From: Roseomonas sp. | Lineage (GTDB): Bacteria; Pseudomonadota; Alphaproteobacteria; Acetobacterales; Acetobacteraceae | Direction of reading: 5' to 3' | Assembly (NCBI GenBank): GCA_020249265.1 | Contig: JADCGA010000001.1 | Span: forward strand, 310,001 to 374,000 | DNA: 64,000 nt | Part shown: piece after piece, positions 53,668-63,910 of the stretch | How positions within the stretch are numbered: the stretch's first letter is position 1 | How the letters are laid out: each line of letters starts with the position of its first letter | Translations under genes and position numbers: made by a program | The notes under the pieces: generated by a model | What the model saw: only the letters and a program-made list of their open reading frames with translations | Told to the model about the DNA's origin: nothing | The model's database searches: none

Positions 53668-53784
53668 GGCCTAAGGATAGGGCAAGAATGCTTTACGAAG
53701 TCTTGAAGCAAGGCGGGGGGCAAGGCTTTGCACTACATCAAGCCCGCGGTTACACCTTGCCCTGAATAAGGACACGATTCTCCC

Positions 53785-56016
53785 ATGCCCGATGATGTGA
53801 AATCCCTGACGCCCAGCGGGGCGGAGCGTGAAACGCGGCTCGCGGATGCCTTGTCTGAACGCTATCTGGCCTATGCGCTTTCCACCATTACCGCGCGGTC
53901 ACTGCCGGATGTGCGGGATGGGTTGAAGCCCGTGCATCGGCGCCTGTTATGGGCGATGCGGCAATTGCGGCTTGATCCGGAAGCAGGTTTCAAGAAATGC
54001 GCGCGTATCGTGGGCGATGTCATGGGTAAGTATCACCCCCATGGCGATGCCGCGATTTATGAGGCGATGGTGCGGCTCGCGCAGGATTTCGCGGCGCGGT
54101 ACCCGCTGGTCGAAGGCCAGGGGAATTTCGGCAATATTGATGGCGATAACCCAGCCGCCATGCGCTACACGGAAGCGCGGCTGACGGAAGTGGCGCAAGC
54201 CCTGCTGGAAGGGATTGAGGAAGACGCGGTTGATTTCCGCGCCACTTATGATGGGGAAGAACGCGAACCCATCGTGCTGCCGGCGGCATTTCCGCATCTG
54301 TTGGCCAATGGCGCGGCGGGGATTGCGGTGGGCATGGCGACCTCCATCCCGCCGCATAATGCCGGGGAGCTTTGCGCGGCGGCGCTGGAATTGGTGCGTA
54401 ACCCGAATGTCGGCACGGATCAGCTGCTACGGCACATCAAGGGGCCGGATTTTCCGACCGGCGGCATTCTGGTGGAAAGCCAGGAAGCCATGCGTGAAGC
54501 CTATGAAACCGGCCGCGGCGGGTTTCGTGTGCGCGCGAAATGGGAAGTGGAAAAGAGTAAGGCCGGAAGCTGGGTGATTGTTGTCACCGAAATCCCCTAT
54601 CAGGTGCAGAAGGCGCGACTGATCGAACAGATCGCGCAGCTTCTGGAAGAAAAAAAGCTGCCGCTATTGGCGGATTTGCGCGATGAAAGCACCGAACAGG
54701 TGCGGGTGGTATTGGAACCCAAATCGCGCAATGTGGAACCGGCGGTGCTGATGGAAACGCTATTCCGCGCCACGCCGTTGGAATCTCGCTTTCCGCTGAA
54801 CATGAATGTGCTGGATGCGAACCGCACGCCGCGCGTCATGAGCCTGAAGGAAGTGCTGCGCGCCTGGCTGGATCATCGGCATGAGGTGCTGCAACGGCGC
54901 ACTAATCACCGGCTGGGCGCGATTGCGCGGCGGCTTGAGATTCTTGATGGCTATCTGATCGCCTATCTTAATTTGGATGAGGTGATCCGTATCATCAGGG
55001 AAGAAGATGAACCAAAGCCCAGGCTGATGGAACGCTTTGGCCTGAACGATACTCAGGCGGAGGCCATCCTGAATATGCGGCTCCGTGCGCTCAGGCGCCT
55101 GGAAGAAATGGAAATCCGTAAGGAGCATAAGAAGCTTTCGGCAGAACAGAAAAAGCTTCTGGCGCTGATGAAATCCGAAGCGGCGCGCTGGGAAACGATT
55201 GCGGAAGAAATTGAAAGCATGCGCGCGCGCTTCGGCGATGGCGCGCTTGGTGCGCGGCGCACGGCGACCGGCGCGCTTCTGCCAGAAGTGGTGGTGGATG
55301 AAGCGGCCTTTGTGGAGCGTGAGCCGATAACCGTGATCCTGTCTGAGAAAGGCTGGATCAGGGCGCAGAAGGGCCATGTGTCCCTGGATGGCGAATTGCG
55401 CTTCAAGGAAGGCGATAGCCTGTTCATCGCACTGCATGCGGAGACCACGGATCGGCTGGTGATTTTTGCCACCAATGGCAAGGCCTTCACGCTGAAGGCC
55501 GATGCCATTCCGCGCGGGCGCGGCGATGGTCAGCCGGTGCGCCTGATGCTTGATCTGACCAATGAAGATGCGGTGGTTGCCATGTTCGTGCATCGCGAAG
55601 GGCTGCGCTATCTGGTGGCGGCGTCCGACGGCAAAGGATTTTTCGTTAAGGCCGAGGAATTGCTTGCGGAAAAGCGTACCGGCAAGCAGGTGCTGAATGT
55701 GGACGCGCCGGTCGAAGCGGCGGTCTGCGCGCCGGCGGAAGGCGATTGCGTTGCGGTGATTGGCGAAAACCGCAAATTGCTGATTTTCCCGATTGACCAG
55801 GTGCCCGAGCTGACGCGCGGGCGCGGTGTGCAATTGCAAAGCTATCGCGATGGCGGGCTTTCGGATGCCAAGGTCTTCACCCGGAAGGAAGGGCTTTCCT
55901 GGGTGCTTGGCGAAAGAACCCGCACCGAGACCGATTTGCGCGCCTGGGTTGGCAATCGCGCCGGCGCGGGCAAGGCGCCGCCGAATGGGTTCCCGCGGTC
56001 CAATCGGTTTGAATGA
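53785..56016 (+). CDS. parC: DNA topoisomerase IV subunit A
   Basis: 743 residues. The breakage-reunion domain has [40 protein letters not shown] and catalytic Tyr in [15 protein letters not shown]. The coiled-coil gate ([20 protein letters not shown]) and a short C-terminal beta-pinwheel follow. ParC length and lack of the GyrA-box set it apart from GyrA. With ParE it separates linked daughter chromosomes. It ends the conserved rightward gene run; parE is not in the window. Confidence 0.95.
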   Translation: MPDDVKSLTPSGAERETRLADALSERYLAYALSTITARSLPDVRDGLKPVHRRLLWAMRQLRLDPEAGFKKCARIVGDVMGKYHPHGDAAIYEAMVRLAQDFAARYPLVEGQGNFGNIDGDNPAAMRYTEARLTEVAQALLEGIEEDAVDFRATYDGEEREPIVLPAAFPHLLANGAAGIAVGMATSIPPHNAGELCAAALELVRNPNVGTDQLLRHIKGPDFPTGGILVESQEAMREAYETGRGGFRVRAKWEVEKSKAGSWVIVVTEIPYQVQKARLIEQIAQLLEEKKLPLLADLRDESTEQVRVVLEPKSRNVEPAVLMETLFRATPLESRFPLNMNVLDANRTPRVMSLKEVLRAWLDHRHEVLQRRTNHRLGAIARRLEILDGYLIAYLNLDEVIRIIREEDEPKPRLMERFGLNDTQAEAILNMRLRALRRLEEMEIRKEHKKLSAEQKKLLALMKSEAARWETIAEEIESMRARFGDGALGARRTATGALLPEVVVDEAAFVEREPITVILSEKGWIRAQKGHVSLDGELRFKEGDSLFIALHAETTDRLVIFATNGKAFTLKADAIPRGRGDGQPVRLMLDLTNEDAVVAMFVHREGLRYLVAASDGKGFFVKAEELLAEKRTGKQVLNVDAPVEAAVCAPAEGDCVAVIGENRKLLIFPIDQVPELTRGRGVQLQSYRDGGLSDAKVFTRKEGLSWVLGERTRTETDLRAWVGNRAGAGKAPPNGFPRSNRFE

Positions 56017-56047
56017 AAAAACCCCAGTGTGATTGCTCACACTGGGG
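56015..56047 (-). terminator. Terminator of the BMP/ABC operon (possibly bidirectional)
   Basis: CCCCAGTGTG (56022-56031) and CACACTGGGG (56038-56047) form a perfect 10-base stem with a 6-base loop. On the minus strand it is followed by seven Ts (complement of A run 56015-56021), right after the BMP gene. On the plus strand only scattered Ts follow, so for parC it is weaker. Confidence 0.85.
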
Positions 56048-56074
56048 CCGTTGTTTCAGCGCTGATAACGCGCC

Positions 56075-57151
56075 TTACGGCATCGCGACATCAATGCCCT
56101 GATAGAAGTAATTCTGCGCGCGGATTTCATCATCCGTGAGCCGCCGGCCCGCCGGGATCACCACCGTGCCATCCTGGCGCGTGATCGGGCCGTCAAACGG
56201 GTGCAGCGTGCCGGCAGCGATGGCGTCACGGATGCGCGTTGCCTCGCTCACTTCCTCGGGCGTCATATTGGTGAAGGGGGCCATGCGGAACATGCCGCTA
56301 CCAAGCCCGCCCCAGGTATCCGTCGGGCGCCAGGTGCCGTCCAGCACTGCCTTCGCACGATCGGCATAGTAATCGCCCCAGTTATTGACGCTGCTGGTCA
56401 AATGCGCGCGCGGTGCGAAGCGTGTCATGTCAGATGCCTGGCCGAAGCCGAAAATGCCGCGTTGTTCCGCCAATTGCAGCGGCGCCGGGCCATCGGTGTG
56501 GCTGCACAGCACGTCGCAGCCCTGGTCAATCAGGGCGCGAGCTGCATCGGCCTCTCGCGCTGGGTTCGACCAGGCATTCACCCACACCACGCGCACCTTC
56601 ATGGAAGGATCCACCGACCAGGCGCCGCGCATCACGGTATTGATGGCGCTGATCACCTCCGGCACCGGGAAGGTGGCGACATAGCCGATGGTCTTGGAAC
56701 GCGACTTGCGCGCAGCGATCACGCCCTGGACGTAGCGGCCTTCGTAGAAGCGGGCATTGTAGATCGCCATATTCGGCAACGTTGTCGGGCCGGTCGCGTT
56801 TTCGAAGAATACGCCGGGGTGCTGCGGCGCCATGCGCTGCGTGGGGGCGAAATAGGAAAAGCTGGTGGTGAAGATCAGCCGATGGCCGGTGCGGACCAGC
56901 TGCGTCACAACGCGGTCGAAATCGGGTGGTGCGACGGATTCCACCGTGGTGGCATTGACGCGGTCGCCCAGCACTTCGGCCATGCGGCGGCGGCCCTGGT
57001 CGTGCATATGCGACCAGCCGAAATCGCCGACCGGGCCGATCAGGACCACGCCTACGCTCAGGCGCGATTGCGCTTCGGCCTGATGTCCGAAGGCGGCAGC
57101 GCCTGCAAGACCGGCAGAGCCGGCCATAAGGTGACGACGGGTGATGTTCAT
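56075..57151 (-). CDS. BMP family ABC transporter substrate-binding protein
   Basis: 358 residues with a signal sequence (MNITRRHLMAGSAGLAGAAA; RRHLMA is Tat-like). The Bmp domain (PnrA-like) shows RLSVGVVLIGPVGDFGWSHM, MHDQGRRRMAEVLG and IGYVATFPVPEVISAINTV. Members bind purine or other nucleosides. It is last in an operon with an ATPase and two permeases, 58 bases after the second permease gene, so it supplies their substrate. The exact ligand is unknown. Confidence 0.92.
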   Translation of the reverse strand: MNITRRHLMAGSAGLAGAAAFGHQAEAQSRLSVGVVLIGPVGDFGWSHMHDQGRRRMAEVLGDRVNATTVESVAPPDFDRVVTQLVRTGHRLIFTTSFSYFAPTQRMAPQHPGVFFENATGPTTLPNMAIYNARFYEGRYVQGVIAARKSRSKTIGYVATFPVPEVISAINTVMRGAWSVDPSMKVRVVWVNAWSNPAREADAARALIDQGCDVLCSHTDGPAPLQLAEQRGIFGFGQASDMTRFAPRAHLTSSVNNWGDYYADRAKAVLDGTWRPTDTWGGLGSGMFRMAPFTNMTPEEVSEATRIRDAIAAGTLHPFDGPITRQDGTVVIPAGRRLTDDEIRAQNYFYQGIDVAMP

Positions 57152-57209
57152 GAAGCTCTCCCTGAAAAGCTAGGTGGATTAAGCAAATTTAATACCAATG
57201 CGGAAGGCC

Positions 57210-58127
57210 CTATCTGTCGGGCACAAAAGGCACGCCGAGCGAGGCCGGCCCCGCCGCGCCCCCTCGCCTTGCCCGCATAATGAGCACTAGCACCAGAATC
57301 GTGATCAGATAGGGCAAGGCCGCCAGAAACTGCGATGGCAAGGGCACGCCCGCCGATTGCGCATGCAACTGCAGGATCGTCAGCGCGCCAAACAGATAGG
57401 CGCCGACCATGGCCCTGAAGGGCAGCCAGGAGGCAAAGACGACGATGGCCAGCGCAATCCAGCCCCGCCCGGCGGTCATGCCGCTGGTCCAGAAGGGGGT
57501 CAGGACCAAGGACATATAGGCCCCCGCCAGGCCCGCGCATCCGCCGCCGAACAGGATGGCAAGCAGGCGTATGCGCCGCACCGGATAGCCAAGCGCATGC
57601 GCCGCCGCGTGGTTTTCGCCGACCGCGCGCAAGACCAACCCGGCGCGGCTTTTCGCGAGAAACCACCAAACGCCGATGACCAATGCCACCGAGGCATACA
57701 CAAACGGGTCCTGATGGAACAGCACCGGCCCGATGAAGGGAATATCGGACAGCAGCGGGACTTCGATCTTGCCGATGCCGGCGCGCTGCACGCCCACAAA
57801 GGGCGCGCCGATCACGCCCGAAAGCCCAAGCCCGAGGATGGCCAAAGCCAGCCCCGCCGCCACCTGATTGGCCGCAAGCCCCAAGACAAGGGCGGCAAAC
57901 ACCAGGGACAGCGCCATGCCGGCCAGCACGGCCACCAGCACGCCAAGCGTGGAAGACCCGGTGGCGATGGCCGCCGCAATGCCAGCGGCAGCGCCGATCA
58001 CCATCATGCCCTCAACGCCCAAATTCAAAACGCCGGCGCGTTCCACCACCAATTCCCCAATCGCCGCAATCAGCAGTGGGGTGGAAGCGGTGATGATGGT
58101 CAGGATAATGGCTTCGAACAGCGTCAT
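57210..58127 (-). CDS. ABC transporter permease, NupQ/YufQ-type
   Basis: 305 residues with about eight membrane helices of the BPD_transp_2 family: TPLLIAAIGELVVERAGVLN, LGVEGMMVIGAAAGIAAAIA, VGENHAAAHALGYPVRRIRL (EAA-like coupling loop). Second of two permeases; both should form the membrane channel for the nucleoside. Start ATG overlaps the first permease by 4 bases. Confidence 0.92.
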   Translation of the reverse strand: MTLFEAIILTIITASTPLLIAAIGELVVERAGVLNLGVEGMMVIGAAAGIAAAIATGSSTLGVLVAVLAGMALSLVFAALVLGLAANQVAAGLALAILGLGLSGVIGAPFVGVQRAGIGKIEVPLLSDIPFIGPVLFHQDPFVYASVALVIGVWWFLAKSRAGLVLRAVGENHAAAHALGYPVRRIRLLAILFGGGCAGLAGAYMSLVLTPFWTSGMTAGRGWIALAIVVFASWLPFRAMVGAYLFGALTILQLHAQSAGVPLPSQFLAALPYLITILVLVLIMRARRGGAAGPASLGVPFVPDR

Positions 58128-59200
58128 GCGGCGGCACCGCGCAGAAGGCGGAAGCGATATAAAAGCAGGCTATCGCAGGTAAGCACGAAGAACAGCAAAA
58201 GCCCTTGCAGCACACGCGTCGCATCCAAAGGCAGACGCAGCATGATTTGCGCATTCTCACCACCGATGAAGGTGATGGCGATGAAAATGCCGGCAAACAA
58301 ACAGCCGATGGGATTAAGCCTTCCCAGGAAGGCGACGATGATGGCGGTGAAGCCATAGCCAGGCGAAAGGCCAGGCTGCAATTGCTTGATGGTGCCCGCC
58401 GCTTCCAGCACGCCCGCGAGTCCCGCGAGTGCGCCCGAGATCATGAAAACCGTGATGATCAGCCGCGCCTCAGAAAACCCAGCAAAGCGCGCGGCGCGCG
58501 GCGCTTCGCCCACCAGGCGGATTTCAAACCCCTTCAGCGTGCGCCCCATCAGCAGCATGAAGCCCAGTACCACCGCAATCATGATCGGCGTGCCGATATT
58601 GAGCCGCCCGCCCGCCATCAGCAGCGGCAAAGTCGCTTCCGCTTCGAACACCACGCTATTGGGCATGTTGAAGCCGGCGGGGTCTCGCCACGGGCCACGC
58701 ACCAGGAAATCCAGCAGCAATTCCGCGACATACACCAGCATCAGGCTGGTCAGGATTTCATTGGCGCCGAAGCGGATGCGCAGGATGGCGGGGATCAAGG
58801 CGAAACACGCGCCTGCCATGGCGCCCGCCAGCAGCATCACCGGCAAAAGCCATGGGCCTTGTGTGCTGCCATGGGTGATGATGGCGACATACCCACCTGC
58901 CATGGCGCCGAACAGGAATTGCCCCTCGGCACCGATATTCCAGACCTTCGCGCGGTAGCAAACCGCCAGCCCAACCGCGATCAGCACGAGCGGTGTCGCC
59001 TTTACCGCCACTTCCTGCAAGCCCCAGGAATCCGAGAGCGGATCGAGGAAATAAGTGCTCAGCGCCGTCACAGGGTCCTTGCCGAGCAGCGCAAACATGA
59101 TGGCGGCGGATATCATGGTCAGCGCTACCGCAATCATTGGGGAGATCAGCATCAGGCTGATCGGCGTTTCGGTGCGACGCTCCATCACAAGCTTCATCAC
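58124..59200 (-). CDS. ABC transporter permease, NupP/YufP-type
   Basis: 358 residues, BPD_transp_2 family, about nine helices: MLISPMIAVALTMISAAIMF, VAVKATPLVLIAVGLAVCYR, VWNIGAEGQFLFGAMAGGYV and the coupling loop GEAPRAARFAGFSEARLIIT. It pairs with the next permease. Overlaps the ATPase gene by 4 bases. Confidence 0.92.
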   Translation of the reverse strand: MMKLVMERRTETPISLMLISPMIAVALTMISAAIMFALLGKDPVTALSTYFLDPLSDSWGLQEVAVKATPLVLIAVGLAVCYRAKVWNIGAEGQFLFGAMAGGYVAIITHGSTQGPWLLPVMLLAGAMAGACFALIPAILRIRFGANEILTSLMLVYVAELLLDFLVRGPWRDPAGFNMPNSVVFEAEATLPLLMAGGRLNIGTPIMIAVVLGFMLLMGRTLKGFEIRLVGEAPRAARFAGFSEARLIITVFMISGALAGLAGVLEAAGTIKQLQPGLSPGYGFTAIIVAFLGRLNPIGCLFAGIFIAITFIGGENAQIMLRLPLDATRVLQGLLLFFVLTCDSLLLYRFRLLRGAAA

Positions 59201-60714
59201 GCCGCCATCCCCGCCCCGCCCATCAATAGGCCGAGCGATTCACGTGTGGCGTGAGCAGTTGGCATGGCGGGCGAAAGCCGGCCCATGAACATCACGCAAA
59301 GCCGGTCTGAGATTTCGAGCAACTCATCCAAATCCTGGCTGATCACCAGCACCGCGCTACCCGCGCGCGCCAAATCCATCAGCGCTTGCCGAATGGTGGC
59401 GGCAGCACCCGCATCCACGCCCCAGCTTGGCTGCGCCACCACCAGAATGCCGGGCTGGCGCGCGATTTCCCGCCCGATCACAAATTTCTGCAAATTGCCG
59501 CCGGATAGCGCGCGCGCTTCCGGATCGGCGGGGCCTTTGCGCACATCAAAGGCGCGCACCACCTTGCCCACGAAGTCAGTCAACTTCGCGCGATCCACCA
59601 GCCCATGGCGCAAGAAGCCATTGGTGGCATGGCCGGAAAGTAGCGCGTTTTCTGTCAGCCGCATGGCCGGCGCCGCGCCATGGCCAAGCCGTTCTTCCGG
59701 CACAAAGGCTGCACCGCGCTTGCGGCGTTCATTGATGCCGGCGCGGCCAACCGCCACCCCATCCATCGCAATGGCCCCGGCATGGGGCGCCAATTCTTCG
59801 CCGCTGAGGGCAGCAAAAAGCTCATCCTGACCATTGCCGGCGACACCGGCGATGCCCAGCACCTCACCGGCGCGCAGTTCCAGGCTGATCTTTTCAAGCG
59901 CAATGCCATGCGCGTGCTGCGGCGGGAGTGACAGCGCCGAAACCGCAAGCCGCACCGGGCCTTGCGCTTCGATATGATCATGGCGGATGGGCACGACATC
60001 ACCACCCATCATCATGCGTGCAAGGCTTGCGGCGGTTTCAGCGCGCGGATCGCAATGCGCCACCACCTGCCCGCCACGCAGAATGGTGGCGGCTTCGCAA
60101 ATGCGGCGCACTTCTTCGAGCTTGTGGGAGATGTAAAGGACCGAACGCCCCTCAGCGCGCAGCCTTGCCAGGGTGGTGAAAAGCCCCTCGGCTTCTTGGG
60201 GCGTCAGTACCGAGGTCGGTTCATCCAGGATCAGCAGGCTTGGGTCCTGCATCAGGCAGCGCATGATCTCAACGCGCTGGCGTTCGCCCACCGAAAGCCG
60301 CCAGACTTCGCGCTTGGGATCAAGCGGCAGGCCATAGGCGCGGCTGGTCTCAGAAAGGCGTTGGGCGATTTCGTCCAAGGGCGCAGCGCCATCGAGCGCG
60401 AGGGCGACATTTTCCGCCACCGTCAGTGCCTCAAACAGCGAAAAATGCTGAAACACCATGCCAATGCCAAGCGCACGGGCGGCACGGGGGCTTTCCACCG
60501 CAACGGGCGCACCGCGCCAGACAAGCCGCCCCGAATCTGGGCGCAGCAGGCCATAGATAATCTTGACCAGGGTGGATTTACCCGCGCCGTTTTCGCCAAG
60601 CAGCGCATGGATTTCCCCGGGCGCCACGGTCAGGTCCACGGCATCATTGGCAAGCAAGGCGCCGAAACGCTTGGTGATGCCCTCAGCGGCAAGAAGCGGG
60701 GGGGATGCCTGCAT
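59197..60714 (-). CDS. ABC transporter ATP-binding protein, NupO/YufO-type (two ATPase domains)
   Basis: 505 residues of two fused ATPase domains. The first has Walker A LLGENGAGKSTLVKIIYG, signature LSVGERQRVEIMRCLMQ and Walker B LLILDEPTSVLTPQE. The second has a degenerate Walker A (GIAGVAGNGQDELFAALSG) and signature ALSGGNLQKFVIGREIA, as usual in this sugar/nucleoside importer group. It powers the two permeases. ATG at 60714 is chosen over an ATG 17 codons upstream because MQASPPLLAAEGITKRFG is the expected start. Confidence 0.9.
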   Translation of the reverse strand: MQASPPLLAAEGITKRFGALLANDAVDLTVAPGEIHALLGENGAGKSTLVKIIYGLLRPDSGRLVWRGAPVAVESPRAARALGIGMVFQHFSLFEALTVAENVALALDGAAPLDEIAQRLSETSRAYGLPLDPKREVWRLSVGERQRVEIMRCLMQDPSLLILDEPTSVLTPQEAEGLFTTLARLRAEGRSVLYISHKLEEVRRICEAATILRGGQVVAHCDPRAETAASLARMMMGGDVVPIRHDHIEAQGPVRLAVSALSLPPQHAHGIALEKISLELRAGEVLGIAGVAGNGQDELFAALSGEELAPHAGAIAMDGVAVGRAGINERRKRGAAFVPEERLGHGAAPAMRLTENALLSGHATNGFLRHGLVDRAKLTDFVGKVVRAFDVRKGPADPEARALSGGNLQKFVIGREIARQPGILVVAQPSWGVDAGAAATIRQALMDLARAGSAVLVISQDLDELLEISDRLCVMFMGRLSPAMPTAHATRESLGLLMGGAGMAA

Positions 60715-60780
60715 GACAGGCGTGTAACCTTTTTCGTTTTCCCTGTCGCCAGGGTTGTGCGGCATCAGCCGGCAGAAAAA

Positions 60781-61446
60781 TCAGCCCGGCAGGGCAAAGG
60801 CGGCAAGCTCTGCCCGCAATTCAGGCATGCCCTGACCGGTTTCGCTGCTGGTGACCAGCACCATGGGATGGGCGGCGGTATGGCGGCGGGCCAGCGCCTC
60901 AACCTCGGCCAGGCGCTTGTCGAATTGCGCGGGCGGCACATCATCGGCCTTGGTCAGCACGATCTGAAAAGCGACCGCGGCCTCATCCAATAGCTTCATC
61001 GCGGCAAGGTCGACGGATTTGGTTTCAATCCGCGCATCCATCAGCAGCAGCACGCGGCGCAGATTGGGGCGGCCGCGCAGATATTCGAACATCATGCCCT
61101 GCCAATCGGCCTGCAATTCCTTCGACGCCTTGGCATAGCCATAGCCCGGCATATCCACGAGCACGAGCCGCTCGCCGAGATTAAAAAAATTGAGCTGGCG
61201 CGTGCGCCCCGGCGTATTGGAAACGCGTGCCAGCGCATTGCGCCCTGTCAGCGCATTCAGCAGCGAAGATTTGCCGACATTGGATCGCCCGCAAAAGGCA
61301 ATCTCCGGCAGGCCAGGCGGCGGCACTTGTTCAAGCTTCTGCGCGCCGAAGAAAAAATCACAGGGCCGCGCGAACAACAGCCGCCCCGCTTCAAGCAGGG
61401 CGGCGCGCGCTTCTTCCGTAGTAGCCTCGGCCAAGCCACTCATCAT
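60781..61446 (-). CDS. engB: Ribosome biogenesis GTPase YihA/YsxC (EngB)
   Basis: 221 residues. GTPase motifs: G1 FCGRSNVGKSSLLNALTGR, G3 VLVDMPGYGYAKAS, G4 VLTKADDVPP, and the TRQLNFFNLGE strand typical of EngB. It is needed for assembly of the 50S subunit. The upstream open part contains no conserved sequence, and AGG lies just before the ATGATG at 61446, so the start was placed there. It follows yidC in the rpmH-rnpA-yidD-yidC-engB order. Confidence 0.93.
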   Translation of the reverse strand: MMSGLAEATTEEARAALLEAGRLLFARPCDFFFGAQKLEQVPPPGLPEIAFCGRSNVGKSSLLNALTGRNALARVSNTPGRTRQLNFFNLGERLVLVDMPGYGYAKASKELQADWQGMMFEYLRGRPNLRRVLLLMDARIETKSVDLAAMKLLDEAAVAFQIVLTKADDVPPAQFDKRLAEVEALARRHTAAHPMVLVTSSETGQGMPELRAELAAFALPG

Positions 61447-61465
61447 GCAAACCTGGCAAGCGGCG

Positions 61466-63259
61466 TCACGCCTGCTTGCCGCCGGCCTTGGCCACGCGGG
61501 ATGCCGCGCGTTCATGGCGCATGATGTAGTATTGCTGGCCGACAGAAAGCGTATTGTTCCAGGCCCAATAGATGATGAGCCCCGCCGGGAAGGATGCCAG
61601 CATGAAGGTGAAGATCACCGGCATCCAGGCGAAGATTTTCGCCTGAATCGGATCGGGCGGCTGCGGGTTCAGCCTTTGCTGCACCCACATGGTCAGGCCC
61701 ATGATCAAGGCCCAGGCCGGCATATGCAAAAAGCTGCTCCAGCCCGCGGGATCGAAGGGCAGCAGGCCGAAAAGGTTGAACAGATTGGTCGGGTCCGGCG
61801 CGGACAAATCCTTGATCCAGCCAAAGAAGGGCTGGTGGCGCATTTCGATGGTGACGAACAGCACCTTATAAAGCGCGAAAAACACCGGAATCTGCAGCAG
61901 GATGGGCAAGCAGCCGGAGGCAGGGTTTACCTTTTCACTACGGTAGAGCGCCATCATTTCAGTCTGCGCCTTTTGCGGATCATCCTTGTAGCGTTCCTTG
62001 AGCTCCGCCATTTTGGGCGCCAGCACCTTCATCTTGGCCATGGATTTATAGGCCTTGCTCGCCAGCGGGAAGAATAGGATCTTGATGGCGAGGGTGAAGA
62101 CCAAAATGACGACACCGAAATTACCGAATACCCGGAACAGCCAATCCAACGCATAGAAGAAAGGCTTGGTCAGAAAGTAGAACCAGCCGAAATCAATCGC
62201 CTTGTCGAAATCCTTGATGCCGAAGCGTGTTGCGTAATCATCCAGCAAATGCACTTCCTTGGCACCGGCAAACAAGCGGCTTTTGAAGCCATCCGCGGCA
62301 CCGGGTGCGATCTGCTGCGCGGCAGGGGCGGCGATATCCACTTGCCAACGCTCACCCGCCGTGCCGGGCGCTTCGCTGACAAAGCGATAGGCGGCGCGCA
62401 TCGGCTGATCAGGTGCGGCCGGCATCAGCGCGGCGAGCCAATATTTATCAGTAATGCCAACCCAGCCGCCGACATCTTCCTGTTCGAAAGCCGCCCCACG
62501 GCGCTTCTGCGCTTCAGTCTTCGCGTCAGCGAAGGTCACTTCATTCAACCGGCCGCCGACAACGCCGGTGAAGCCTTCATGCAAAATGAAGAAGCCTTCC
62601 ACCTTGGGCGTGGATTCGCGCCTGATGCGCGCCCAGGGCAGCACCGCCACCGTGTCAGCCCCGGTATTGCGCATGCGCTGTTCGGCGGAGAACATGTAAT
62701 TCTCATCCAGGCTCAACTGGATTTCGAAAATCTGGCCTTGGCCATTATCCCAGGTGAGCGTGACCGGCTTGCCAGGGGCAAGCGGCCCGCCGCTGATCTG
62801 CCAATCCGTATCCCCATCCGGCACCTTCGTGCGGCCATCGGCGGCGGTCCAGCCCCATTGCGCGAAATAGGGTGCTGCGGTGTCGCGCGGCGCGAAAAGC
62901 CGCACGGGGGGGGAGCCAGGATCAACGGTTTCCCGGTGGCGGAGCAGCACCAGATCATCAAGCCGCGCGCCACGCAGATTGAGATTGCCAGCAACCGAGG
63001 GGCTTTCAATCGCGATGCGCCGGGCGGGGGTGCGGGCCGCCGGTGCGGCTTCCTGCTGGGAAGGCGCCGTCAATACCTGAGTGGCCGGCACGGGCGCGCC
63101 GGAAGCCGCGGGCGCGGGCACGGCGGGCGCCGGCACGGGTGCCTGTTGCGTCACCGGTGCCGGCGCTTCGGGCGGCATGTTCATGCGCTTGTACACGTCG
63201 AAAAGCAGCAGAATGCCGATTGAAAGCGCAATCGCGGCGAACAGACGCTTCTGATCCAT
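61466..63259 (-). CDS. yidC: Membrane protein insertase YidC
   Basis: 597 residues: N-terminal helix (LFAAIALSIGILLLFDVYKR), a Pro/Ala-rich periplasmic linker (about 30-80), the large periplasmic beta domain (about 85-340), then the five-helix 60KD_IMP core (FGVVILVFTLAIKILFFPLA, GCLPILLQIPVFFALYKVLF, MPVIFTFMLASFPAGLIIYW). It inserts and folds inner membrane proteins. The groove position usually Arg in E. coli is Lys here (TLAIKILFFP), as in other alphaproteobacteria. Confidence 0.96.
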   Translation of the reverse strand: MDQKRLFAAIALSIGILLLFDVYKRMNMPPEAPAPVTQQAPVPAPAVPAPAASGAPVPATQVLTAPSQQEAAPAARTPARRIAIESPSVAGNLNLRGARLDDLVLLRHRETVDPGSPPVRLFAPRDTAAPYFAQWGWTAADGRTKVPDGDTDWQISGGPLAPGKPVTLTWDNGQGQIFEIQLSLDENYMFSAEQRMRNTGADTVAVLPWARIRRESTPKVEGFFILHEGFTGVVGGRLNEVTFADAKTEAQKRRGAAFEQEDVGGWVGITDKYWLAALMPAAPDQPMRAAYRFVSEAPGTAGERWQVDIAAPAAQQIAPGAADGFKSRLFAGAKEVHLLDDYATRFGIKDFDKAIDFGWFYFLTKPFFYALDWLFRVFGNFGVVILVFTLAIKILFFPLASKAYKSMAKMKVLAPKMAELKERYKDDPQKAQTEMMALYRSEKVNPASGCLPILLQIPVFFALYKVLFVTIEMRHQPFFGWIKDLSAPDPTNLFNLFGLLPFDPAGWSSFLHMPAWALIMGLTMWVQQRLNPQPPDPIQAKIFAWMPVIFTFMLASFPAGLIIYWAWNNTLSVGQQYYIMRHERAASRVAKAGGKQA

Positions 63260-63268
63260 GGCGGGTGC

Positions 63269-63508
63269 TCAGCCTTTGGTGTTTTTGGGGCGTGGTACGG
63301 GGTCGTAGCCGCCAGGGGTCCAGGGGTTGCAGCGCAGAATGCGCCGCGTGGTCAACCAGGTGCCGCGCAGCGCGCCATGGTCTTCCAAAGCTTCCAGCGC
63401 GTAATCGCTACAGGTCGGGTAATGGCGGCAATGGCTGCCGATAATGCCGCGCAGCGTATAGCGATACGCATGCACGCAGCCCTTCAGCGCAACGGCGGGC
63501 AGGCTCAT
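63269..63508 (-). CDS. yidD: Membrane protein insertion efficiency factor YidD
   Basis: 79 residues with the haemolytic-domain pattern: [37 protein letters not shown] and [17 protein letters not shown] with three conserved Cys. YidD lies at the inner membrane and helps YidC. Between rnpA and yidC, with a 4-base overlap with rnpA. Confidence 0.95.
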   Translation of the reverse strand: MSLPAVALKGCVHAYRYTLRGIIGSHCRHYPTCSDYALEALEDHGALRGTWLTTRRILRCNPWTPGGYDPVPRPKNTKG

Positions 63509-63885
63509 GGCGCCACCCCTGTCTGACGCAAAGCGGCGCGCAAATCTTCGATCAGCAAAGGAAAGGGGCGTTCGGCGGTCCCATCACGCCCGATCAGCAC
63601 CAGATCCCAGCCGGAAAGTCCCATAGCCGGAAGCGTCAGCCGCGCGGCTTCCTTAAGGCGTCGACGCGCCCGGTTCCGGATGACGGCATTGCCGATTTTT
63701 TTCGTCACAGTGAAGCCCAGCCTCAGCGACGGTTCGGGGATGGCGAGCGCTTGCAAAACAAGCCCAGGACGTGCCGCACGCTTGCCGCGCGATGCGGCGC
63801 GCAAAAACTCCCGGCGCTTCTTGAGCCTTTCCAGCCGAGGCAGGGCGGGCGGCAATGGCGCGGAGCCTTCATCAAGCTGCGCCAT
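63505..63885 (-). CDS. rnpA: Ribonuclease P protein component
   Basis: 126 residues from the ATG at 63885, preceded by a GGTGG-type site. RnpA binds RNase P RNA and helps it cut tRNA leaders. Seen: [18 protein letters not shown], then the RNR motif in [20 protein letters not shown]. The open frame further upstream overlaps rpmH and is not conserved, so the shorter form is right. Confidence 0.95.
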   Translation of the reverse strand: MAQLDEGSAPLPPALPRLERLKKRREFLRAASRGKRAARPGLVLQALAIPEPSLRLGFTVTKKIGNAVIRNRARRRLKEAARLTLPAMGLSGWDLVLIGRDGTAERPFPLLIEDLRAALRQTGVAP

Positions 63886-63910
63886 ATCACCACCCCGCAC
63901 GAGGCTTGGT

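Noticed and set aside
53718-53762. Inverted repeat GGGCAAGG/CCTTGCCC in the parC leader
   Set aside because: An 8-base stem with a 29-base loop is expected by chance many times in 64 kb; no other support.
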